A DNA stretch of 6,491 nt from DATKSS01 sp049582065 (lineage in GTDB: Bacteria; Chloroflexota; Dormibacteria; Dormibacterales; Dormibacteraceae): assembly GCA_049582065.1 (NCBI GenBank), contig JBAUTF010000368.1, positions 1-6,491 of the forward strand. The letters are read 5' to 3'. Below, in pieces: positions 1-5,310 of this stretch. The notes beneath the pieces were generated by a model. It did not search any database and had not been told where the DNA came from. It saw only the letters and a list, made by a program, of their open reading frames with translations. Made by a program: the position numbers and the translations under genes. Position 1 is the stretch's first letter. Every line of letters begins with the position of its first letter.

Positions 1-1571
1 CCGAGGCGAAGGTCGGGGAAGACCTCCGTGCGCAGCCGTTCGAACTCGGCGGTCGCGGAGCGGGCGGCAAGCAGCTCCGACGCCTCGATCAGCGGGCAGA
101 TCACGAAGGCCTGCCGGCCCGCAAGGATCTCCCGGCGGACCAGGTCGTAGGCCTCGCCACGGTGAGCCGGGTCGATCACCTCCGTTTCCACAGGGCTGCG
201 TCCGGGGGGCTGCTCGTCGATCACCGAGACCGCCATCTCGCCGTACAGTGCGAGCGCCAGAGTGCGCGGGATCGGTGTCGCGGTCATGGCGAGAAAGTGG
301 GGCCGGCCTCGGCCCTTGCCGCGCAAGAGCTCGCGCTGGCCCGTGCCGAAACGGTGCTGCTCGTCGACGATCGCCAGCCCGAGGTTGAGGAACTCCACGT
401 CCTCTTCGATCAGCGCGTGCGTGCCCACCACCAGCGCGCAGTGGCCCGACGCGGCCGCCGAGCGGACGCGCCGGCGTTCGGCGGCGTTCTGGCCGCTGAC
501 CAGGAGCTCGACGGTGAGGCCCGGGAATGATTCCTCCAGGTAGGCGCGGAACTTCCGCAGGTGCTGGCGCGCCAGGATCTCGGTGGGGGCCATCACCACA
601 GACTGCAGTCCCGCCGCGTGTGCCATGGCGACGCAGGCCGCCGCGACCGCGGTCTTGCCGGAACCGACATCACCGTTGAGAAGGCGGTTCATCGGAACGG
701 TCCTCTCCATATCCTGGAAGGCTTCCCAGGTAGAGCGCCGCTGCGCTCTTGTGAGCTCGAATCCGATGCCTGCCTTGAAAGCGTCGATCACGTCCTGGCG
801 GTACGGGATCGGGACCGCCGGCTCCGCGGCGACGCTGGCCCGCATCATGGCAAATGAAGCCTGCAGCTCGAAGAGCTCCGCGAACGCCATGCGGCGGCGT
901 GCCTCGTGAAAGTCCTCGTCTGTGCCGGGCCTGTGACCCAGCCGCACCGCCTGCGCCACGGGCAGCAAGTGATGGCGGTCGCGGACCTCAGGCGGCAAGA
1001 TGTCCTCGAGGTGTTCGGCGAGCGGCAGCGCGGACTCGACCCAGGCTGCGACCTTGCGCGAGCTGAGCCCGGCGACCAGGTGGTACTTGGGCATCAGCCC
1101 GCCGACTCGCTGCGGCGCGAGCACCTCGCTGTCGTCGTTGAGCCGCTCGTGGTGCGGGTTCTGCATCTCGAGCATCGCCCCATACCGAGCCGCTTTGACA
1201 GTGCCGGCCACAGCGATGCGGTCTCCCTTGTGCAGCTGGCGCGCGATGAACGGCTGGTTGAACCAGGTGATCCTCAAGCCGGCCCCTGCGTCGTCGCGAA
1301 TCGTCGCCTCCGTCAGCCGCATGCGCCGGCGCATGGTCTGCTTGGCGCTGATGGTCGCGATTGTCCCCACGACCGTGGCCTGCTGTCCCGACACCAGGCC
1401 AGACACCATGGCGGGCGCCCCATACGCCTCCCAGCCAAAGGGCAGCGTGAGGAGGAGATCACGGACAGTGGCGATGCCGAGCTTGTCGAGCTTGCGGGCA
1501 TCGGCGGGCTTCACCTTGGGCAGCGCCGACACTGGCGCGTCAAGCGTGCGGGGGAGAACGAGAATCGCCAT
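1..1571 (-). CDS. recG: ATP-dependent DNA helicase RecG (3' end outside window)
   Basis: RecG is a superfamily 2 helicase that remodels stalled replication forks and branch-migrates recombination intermediates. About 523 residues are visible. An N-terminal helical segment (LGIATVRDLL near residue 32) leads into the OB-fold wedge domain (about 55-150). Helicase domain 1 follows, with Walker A GDVGSGKT near 299, the Walker B box DEQHRFG near 402, and motif III MTATPIPRTLAL near 427. The second RecA-like domain and C-terminus run past base 1; full-length RecG is usually about 680-700 residues. The ATG at 1571 is chosen because an in-frame TAG sits directly before it and residue 12 onward matches the usual RecG opening. 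No good ribosome-binding site lies close upstream. No frameshift or stop appears in the visible part. It diverges from a membrane protein gene with 22 bp between starts, so its promoter must lie in or near that gene's 5' end. Confidence 0.96.
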   Translation of the reverse strand, partial: MAILVLPRTLDAPVSALPKVKPADARKLDKLGIATVRDLLLTLPFGWEAYGAPAMVSGLVSGQQATVVGTIATISAKQTMRRRMRLTEATIRDDAGAGLRITWFNQPFIARQLHKGDRIAVAGTVKAARYGAMLEMQNPHHERLNDDSEVLAPQRVGGLMPKYHLVAGLSSRKVAAWVESALPLAEHLEDILPPEVRDRHHLLPVAQAVRLGHRPGTDEDFHEARRRMAFAELFELQASFAMMRASVAAEPAVPIPYRQDVIDAFKAGIGFELTRAQRRSTWEAFQDMERTVPMNRLLNGDVGSGKTAVAAACVAMAHAAGLQSVVMAPTEILARQHLRKFRAYLEESFPGLTVELLVSGQNAAERRRVRSAAASGHCALVVGTHALIEEDVEFLNLGLAIVDEQHRFGTGQRELLRGKGRGRPHFLAMTATPIPRTLALALYGEMAVSVIDEQPPGRSPVETEVIDPAHRGEAYDLVRREILAGRQAFVICPLIEASELLAARSATAEFERLRTEVFPDLRL

Positions 1572-1593
1572 CTACGCTATCTTCGGGAGAAAG

Positions 1594-2514
1594 GTGATAC
1601 CTCCGCCGCCCGACTCTCCGCCGCCGTCCGATCCCGGCGCTGCTGCAGTCACCTCAGAACCGACGCGGCGGCGGCTGCGGACCAGAGTACTGGTGGTTGT
1701 CCTCATCGCCGTCGTCATCATCGGAATCATCGGCTACGCGGTCACCGGGTTCGCTTACGCGAGTACGCGCGTGGCAAGCACGGACCGCACCCTCAACACC
1801 GTGATCTCGCACCAAAACACTCTCAACACTACGTTCAAGAACATCGACGGCGAGTTCAGCGCGCTGAGCGCCAGCACGAGCTTCAACTCGGCGCTGGCTC
1901 GGAGCGTCGCCGACGAGTTCGTCGCCAGCGCCACCAAAGCCCACACCACCGTGAACCTGGACGACGCATCGCTGGCCACGGCATCGACCTCCCTAGACGA
2001 CCGGCGATGGCTCACCGTGTTCAGCCAGAGCCTTATCGATAAAGAGGCCGGCCGCGTCACCCATGCGAGAAAGGCCCTCGCCGACGCGAGGACGATCGCG
2101 GGCGACTACGTGCTAGACGGCCAGTTCTTGCAGGCATTCATCGACGCCACCGCCGACCGGGATACTCTGGCTGCGCAGACGTCGAGCCCAGACCTGGCTG
2201 CAGCGAGCTCGACTGTGGTGACCATGAAATCGGACGTGGACAAGGCGCTGCGGCTCTCCACCGCGCCCGCCCTGCCCCCAGACCTCCATGCGCTCATGAA
2301 CGACTTCGAAACCCTGGTGGCCGATTTTGGGAAGCTGATCACTGCGGCACACGCCACCGACGACCGGGGTATCACGAGCGCGGCGACCACGGTCCAGGCC
2401 GACTCTGACAAGATCAGCGGCTACAACTACAACAAGATCTCGGCGGACATCGACAACTACTACCAGCCCCTGGTCGCCGACTTCAATTCGCAGATGGCCG
2501 CGGCGACGGCTTAG
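1594..2514 (+). CDS. Unrecognised single-pass membrane protein, extracytoplasmic helical domain
   Basis: I do not recognise a family. The predicted protein has 306 residues. It begins with a proline-rich cytoplasmic tail (PPPPDSPPPSDP near 3-14), then a basic stretch RRRLRTR (25-31), then one hydrophobic helix (about 32-50). The remaining roughly 255 residues are Ala/Ser/Thr/Asp-rich and look helical, with no cysteine. The basic residues before the helix predict that the C-terminal part lies outside the membrane. The GTG at 1594 is chosen because the same frame further upstream is only antisense of recG, and because GGGAG (1585-1589) precedes it at a short 4-nt spacing. A TATCTT hexamer at 1578-1583 is a possible -10. 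The gene diverges from recG and is convergent with a small membrane protein gene whose stop codon overlaps its own. A structural or sensory surface protein is possible; function is unknown. Confidence 0.75.
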   Translation: MIPPPPDSPPPSDPGAAAVTSEPTRRRLRTRVLVVVLIAVVIIGIIGYAVTGFAYASTRVASTDRTLNTVISHQNTLNTTFKNIDGEFSALSASTSFNSALARSVADEFVASATKAHTTVNLDDASLATASTSLDDRRWLTVFSQSLIDKEAGRVTHARKALADARTIAGDYVLDGQFLQAFIDATADRDTLAAQTSSPDLAAASSTVVTMKSDVDKALRLSTAPALPPDLHALMNDFETLVADFGKLITAAHATDDRGITSAATTVQADSDKISGYNYNKISADIDNYYQPLVADFNSQMAAATA

Positions 2515-2717
2515 CGCGCGGTGCGGCGCGCCTCGGCTCGCGCGAACCAGACCATCTGCCCGGCGAGGAGCAGCACCAGGCCTGCCAGCGCGGCGGCGCC
2601 GAGCCGGGACACCGCGAACCACGCGGACGCGAGAATCGCGACGATGACCGCGCTCTGCACCCAGTCGGCGACGAACAGACCCACGACCTCGGAGATCGCC
2701 GAGCGCGCAAACCTCAC
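2511..2717 (-). CDS. Small two-helix membrane protein coupled to the COG4280 gene
   Basis: This is a 68-residue hypothetical protein. Two hydrophobic segments are visible (about 10-33 and 37-57), followed by a basic tail ending EARRTAR. The tail suggests both ends lie on the cytoplasmic side. The GTG at 2717 is chosen because it overlaps the upstream gene's TGA in a 4-base GTGA, the classic layout for translational coupling. A longer open frame continues upstream to 2813, but that part is only an out-of-frame shadow of the COG4280 gene. Its TAA (2513-2511) shares bases with the TAG of the convergent gene. Shared transcription suggests it assists, stabilises or modulates the COG4280 membrane protein. 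I recognise no family. Confidence 0.72.
   Translation of the reverse strand: MRFARSAISEVVGLFVADWVQSAVIVAILASAWFAVSRLGAAALAGLVLLLAGQMVWFARAEARRTAR
2514..2531. terminator. GC-only inverted repeat at the convergent gene ends
   Basis: GCGCGC (2514-2519) and GCGCGC (2526-2531) are separated by GGTGCG and can form a 6-bp hairpin starting at the last base of the plus-strand stop codon. It lies within the final codons of the small minus-strand gene. There is no U-tract. It may weakly end the plus-strand transcript, or it may be chance in GC-rich DNA. Confidence 0.3.
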
Positions 2718-3436
2718 GCCAGGACCGGCCTCCGGACGAGGGATACCGCCAGCCTCGAGGCCGCGAAGTAGACGGCCACGAGGGCCAGGATCGAGACGAA
2801 GTCGTAAGGCCATATGGCGCCCATCCCCTCCGCCGCCCAGAAGGTGCCGAGGCTGGCGAGTATCACACCAACCGCATACTTGAGCGTGTTCTCGGGAACC
2901 CGCGCCAGTGGCCGGCGAACCACAACGCCGGCGCCAGCGACCACCACCATCGCCAGCAGGCCGCCGGCGACCGCGACCGGCAAGCCGCGGCCCGTCCCTC
3001 CGACCGCGATGACGATGAACACCACCTCGAGCCCTTCGAGGAATACGCCCTTGAGTGCCAGCACGAAGCCGACCCAGTCGTGTCGCGCCGTCGCGGAGCG
3101 CACCTCGGCCACAGTCTGCTGGTACGCGCGCTCCTCGTCGTGCAGCTCGACGATGCCCGCCGACCTGAGCACCGCCTTATGCAACCAGCGGAGCCCGAAG
3201 AGCAAAAGAAGCGTGCCGACCAGCAGCTTCAGACTCGACTCCGGCACTCGCGAGACGATCAGCTGCCCGAAGAAGACCACCAGCACCGCCAGCGCCGCCA
3301 GCGCAGCGAGGGTTCCCAACAGCGGCGCCCGCCATCCACGCGTGAGGCCGACCGCCAGCACTATGGTCAGGGCTTCGGTCGACTCGACGGCGGAACCGAG
3401 AAAAGCCGCCCCGAAGACGAAGAGCTGCTGGTACAC
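2714..3436 (-). CDS. COG4280-type integral membrane protein, possible cation/iron transporter
   Basis: The 240-residue protein matches my memory of the COG4280 predicted membrane protein family, which has no established substrate. Seven hydrophobic helices are visible at roughly 7-30, 37-58, 66-88, 123-146, 153-174, 182-203 and 212-235. A charged cytoplasmic or periplasmic loop (95-121, with LHDEERAYQQ) lies between two halves. The halves repeat at a fixed offset of 116 residues: E18/E21 align with E134/E137, and RVPESSLK (63-70) aligns with RVPENTLK (179-186). Three helices per half imply opposite orientation in the membrane. The intramembrane ExxE pairs and seven-helix total recall FTR1/EfeU iron permeases, but that is inference. 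The start is GTG 3436; an in-frame TAA lies 12 nt upstream of it. The downstream two-helix gene overlaps by 4 bp. It diverges from the MpaB-like gene, 29 bp away. Confidence 0.88.
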   Translation of the reverse strand: MYQQLFVFGAAFLGSAVESTEALTIVLAVGLTRGWRAPLLGTLAALAALAVLVVFFGQLIVSRVPESSLKLLVGTLLLLFGLRWLHKAVLRSAGIVELHDEERAYQQTVAEVRSATARHDWVGFVLALKGVFLEGLEVVFIVIAVGGTGRGLPVAVAGGLLAMVVVAGAGVVVRRPLARVPENTLKYAVGVILASLGTFWAAEGMGAIWPYDFVSILALVAVYFAASRLAVSLVRRPVLA

Positions 3437-3445
3437 GACCTTCAG

Positions 3446-3451
3446 AGATTA
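3446..3451 (-). promoter_or_regulatory. Possible -10 box for the COG4280 gene
   Basis: TAATCT on the minus strand fits the TANNNT pattern. It ends 9 nt before the GTG at 3436, so transcription would begin about 3 nt before the start codon and give a nearly leaderless mRNA. No convincing -35 is seen. The placement agrees with the lack of a well-spaced Shine-Dalgarno sequence before this gene. Confidence 0.3.
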
Positions 3452-3458
3452 GCCGGGT

Positions 3459-3467
3459 TGGTTTAAT
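3459..3467 (+). promoter_or_regulatory. Extended -10 element (TGGTTTAAT) for the MpaB-like gene
   Basis: TGGTTTAAT matches the extended -10 pattern TGnTATAAT at all but one of the conserved bases. It would place the transcription start near 3474. That is downstream of the first possible ATG (3466) and directly at the in-frame GTG (3475) and ATG (3478). If this promoter is used, the mRNA is essentially leaderless and translation begins at 3475 or 3478. No clear -35 hexamer is present, which is usual for extended -10 promoters. Confidence 0.4.
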
Positions 3468-4272
3468 GGATTCGGTGATGCCAGGCCTTTTCGCGGAAAA
3501 CTCCGTCACACGCCGCGTGAACCGCGAGAACGTGCTGCTGCTCGGCGGAGGGCGAGCGTTGTTGATGCAGCTGGCGCATCCCAAGGTCGCGCTTGGCGTC
3601 GACGAGCATTCCGACTTTCGCCAGCAGCCGATCCGGCGCTTGCGCCGCACGATCCGGATGACGATGGCGATCGTCTTTGGCGACCGCGAGACGGCGCTGG
3701 GCGCGGCGCGCGCCGTCAACCAGGTCCACGCGGGGGTGCGCGGGCGCGGCTACCGCGCGCTGGACCCCGAACTTCTGCTGTGGGTACACGCCACCCTCGC
3801 CGATACGGCGCTCGTGACGTACGAGACCTTCGTGCAGCGCTTATCGGCGCGCGAGCGCGATGACTTCTACCAGGAGTTCAAGCTCATGGGAGAGCTGCTG
3901 GGAATTCCGCCAGGGCGATTCCCCGTAACTCTCGGAGATTTCGCGCTCTACCTCGACGAGATGATGTCCAGCGGGCCGGTCCGCGTGGGCCGAAGAGCGC
4001 ATGAGCTCGCCCGGCATGTGCTGCGCCCGGGCTTGCGCCTGCTCCCCGGCCCGTTCATGGTCCCTCTCGAGATCATCACGACCGGCCTGCTGCCGCCCAC
4101 GCTGCGAGACCAGTACGGTCTCGCCTGGGGTTCCTCGCAGCAGCGCGCCTACCGGCTCGCGGTCAGGACGCTGCCGCGGATCATCGCGCTCACCCCGTCC
4201 CTGATCCGTGTCTGGCCGCTCCCGGGCCGCACGCTACGGCTGACGCCGGGCGGCCGGGCCGTCAGCTCTTGA
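3466..4272 (+). CDS. DUF2236 / MpaB-family oxygenase (latex-clearing-protein-like domain)
   Basis: The protein has 268 residues and carries the hallmarks of the family covering fungal MpaB and the catalytic domain of the heme-containing rubber oxygenase Lcp. Visible hallmarks are PGLFAENSVTRRV near 6-18, LLLGGGRALLMQLAHP (24-39), a GVDEHSDF segment (44-51), FGDRETAL (71-78), VRGRGYRALDPELLLWVHATL (91-111), ERDDFYQEFKLMGELLGIP (130-148) and LYLDEMM (161-167). His38 and His108 sit in the most conserved blocks and are candidate heme or metal ligands; I cannot say which. There is no signal peptide, so the protein is probably cytoplasmic. The substrate is unknown. The ATG at 3466 is the longest start, but GTG 3475 and ATG 3478 fit the promoter better. 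The last codons and the stop (VSS, TGA) lie inside a copy of the degV 3' tail. It is convergent with degV and divergent from the COG4280 gene. Confidence 0.88.
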   Translation: MDSVMPGLFAENSVTRRVNRENVLLLGGGRALLMQLAHPKVALGVDEHSDFRQQPIRRLRRTIRMTMAIVFGDRETALGAARAVNQVHAGVRGRGYRALDPELLLWVHATLADTALVTYETFVQRLSARERDDFYQEFKLMGELLGIPPGRFPVTLGDFALYLDEMMSSGPVRVGRRAHELARHVLRPGLRLLPGPFMVPLEIITTGLLPPTLRDQYGLAWGSSQQRAYRLAVRTLPRIIALTPSLIRVWPLPGRTLRLTPGGRAVSS

Positions 4273-4285
4273 TGTAGACCAGGCC
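4262..4285. repeat. Left copy of a 24-bp direct repeat derived from the degV 3' end
   Basis: TCAGCTCTTGATGTAGAC (4262-4279) recurs exactly at 4472-4489. After one mismatch, AGGCC also matches, giving 23 of 24 identical bases. On the minus strand this left copy still spells GLVYIKS plus a stop, exactly the tail of the intact DegV protein. Further upstream in that frame there is no resemblance to DegV, and a TAA appears about 29 codons away. On the plus strand the copy supplies the last residues and TGA stop of the MpaB-like gene. Confidence 0.9.
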
Positions 4286-4471
4286 TCGCAGGTGCGGCCG
4301 GGTTGCGGCCGCGACTTTGTCTCTCTCACTCCAGGCGTGGCCGGGAGTCCCTTAGTCAAAGCTCTTCCTTATTCCGGAAAGAGAGCAGGCGCGGTTCCTG
4401 CGGGGCCCCCACGTCGTGGCTGCGGGGCGACCCCCGATGAGAGGGAACCATCCGAGTTCCCTCTCACATGC
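4286..4471. other. Structured non-coding spacer between convergent genes
   Basis: This stretch has no supported gene. It is unusually rich in short inverted repeats. They include the GCGGCCGC palindrome with a nearby GCGGCCG copy (4295-4313), CTCTTCC paired with GGAAAGAG around 4362-4383, GCAGG/CCTGC near 4385-4400, CCACG-T-CGTGG near 4410-4420, CGGGG/CCCCG near 4423-4436, and the perfect 11-bp hairpin at 4438-4466. The ends may carry a weak inverted match (GCAGGTGCGG at 4288 against GCATGTGAGA read from 4471, 7 of 10). It could be a terminator region, a small structured RNA, or the body of a small non-autonomous insertion. I recognise no RNA family in it. Confidence 0.5.
4438..4466 (-). terminator. 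Strong hairpin just after degV, likely terminator
   Basis: TGAGAGGGAAC (4438-4448) and GTTCCCTCTCA (4456-4466) form a perfect 11-bp stem with a 7-base loop. The stem starts 5 nt after the degV stop codon on the minus strand. No U-tract follows in either direction, so this is not a textbook intrinsic terminator. In high-GC bacteria hairpins of this type after an operon can still end transcription or protect the 3' end. It could act for both convergent genes. Confidence 0.6.
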
Positions 4472-4489
4472 TCAGCTCTTGATGTAGAC
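4472..4489. repeat. Right copy of the direct repeat (true degV 3' end)
   Basis: This is the exact 18-bp core of the repeat, extending with one mismatch to 4495. It encodes the genuine C-terminus (LGLVYIKS) and the stop codon of degV. The distance to the left copy is 210 bp. Confidence 0.9.
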
Positions 4490-5299
4490 GAGGCCCAGGG
4501 CTTTCGGGCCCGTGTGCGTGGCGAGCACGCAACCGATCCGGCCGACCGGGACCTCGAGGTGCGGGAGCTCCTTGCGAAGGCCCGCCGCGATCCGCTCGGC
4601 CTCATCAGGCGCCTGGCCGTGCATCACCGCGACCTGCTCCACGGGCAGATCCGCCCTGAAAAGCTCGATCATGCGCGGGATCGCTCGCGAGCGTGTGCGC
4701 ACGCGGTCGACCGGCTTGATCTCCCGGTCCACGACCAGGAACATCGGCTTGAGGTCGAGCATCGTCCCGATCATCGCCTGGGCGCGGCCGACTCGCCCGC
4801 CCATCTCGATGTAGCGCAGCGTGTCGAGCAGTGCGAGCACACGGCATTTCGGAATCCGGTGCTTCACCGCGGCGGTCGCCTCGTCCAGAGTCGCGCTTTC
4901 CGCCGCGACCTGACAGAGGAACGCCATAGGCATCGTGACGGTCTCGCTGTCGATGACATCGACCCGAAAACCCTCCACCGACTGGGCGCCGATCCGAGCC
5001 GCCTCCGCCGTGGCGGAGAGCTGCGCCCCGATGTGGATCGAGATGCAGCCCTCATAGTCCTTCGACAGGCGCCGGTACACCTCGGCGAAGTCGCCTGGCG
5101 ATGGCGCCGACGTCGTAGGGAGCTTGTTCGACGCCTCTAGACGGCGAAAGAACTCGTCATCGGTGATGTCGACCCGGTCTCGAAACGTCTCGCTGCCGAA
5201 CAGCACCTTCAGCGGGACGACCTCGATCGCATACCGGTCGCGCCATTCGTCGGGCAGGTCGGCTGTCGAGTCGGTGACGATCGCAAAGCCGCGGCCCAT
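4472..5299 (-). CDS. degV: DegV family protein (FakB-type fatty acid-binding subunit)
   Basis: DegV/FakB proteins bind a fatty acid and present it to the FakA kinase, which makes acyl-phosphate for phospholipid synthesis. The 275 residues match the family's usual length. The N-terminal lobe opens with IVTDSTADLP (7-16), and PTTSAPSPGDF (61-71) follows. Then come ISIHIGAQLSATAEAA (86-101), VIDSETVTM (115-123), LRYIEMGGRVG (161-171), KPMFLVVDREIKPVDRVRT (184-202) and a C-terminal LATHTGPKALG (259-269). By comparison with S. aureus FakB1, candidate lipid head-group contacts are Thr62/Ser64, Ser95, Arg169 and His262. The ATG at 5299 lies 11 bp after the fakA-like stop with no strong ribosome-binding site, suggesting translational coupling. 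Pairing with fakA supports a FakB role; the lipid preference cannot be read from the sequence. Confidence 0.95.
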   Translation of the reverse strand: MGRGFAIVTDSTADLPDEWRDRYAIEVVPLKVLFGSETFRDRVDITDDEFFRRLEASNKLPTTSAPSPGDFAEVYRRLSKDYEGCISIHIGAQLSATAEAARIGAQSVEGFRVDVIDSETVTMPMAFLCQVAAESATLDEATAAVKHRIPKCRVLALLDTLRYIEMGGRVGRAQAMIGTMLDLKPMFLVVDREIKPVDRVRTRSRAIPRMIELFRADLPVEQVAVMHGQAPDEAERIAAGLRKELPHLEVPVGRIGCVLATHTGPKALGLVYIKS

Positions 5300-5310
5300 C
5301 TCAGTGGCCG

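Noticed and set aside
162..909. Plus-strand open frames opposite recG
   Set aside because: They lie over the conserved helicase motifs of recG, which is intact on the minus strand.
1000..1593. Upstream extension of the plus-strand membrane protein to an ATG at 1000
   Set aside because: This part lies antisense to well-conserved recG coding sequence, and its translation is low-complexity Arg/Ser/Pro-rich. The membrane protein starts more sensibly at GTG 1594.
4262..4471. A full degV pseudogene to the left of degV
   Set aside because: Only the last eight or so codons match. The sequence before them has no DegV similarity, and a stop appears in frame within about 29 codons, so only a tail duplication can be supported.
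4286..4471. tRNA or known riboswitch in the spacer
   Set aside because: No cloverleaf with a T-loop consensus, no CCA-ready acceptor stem and no riboswitch core sequence that I recognise. It also lies downstream of both genes, a poor place for a riboswitch.
4292..5140. Long plus-strand open frame antisense to degV
   Set aside because: It is Arg/His/Asp-rich in the style of antisense frames in GC-rich DNA, and its antisense partner has every DegV motif. No domain is recognisable.
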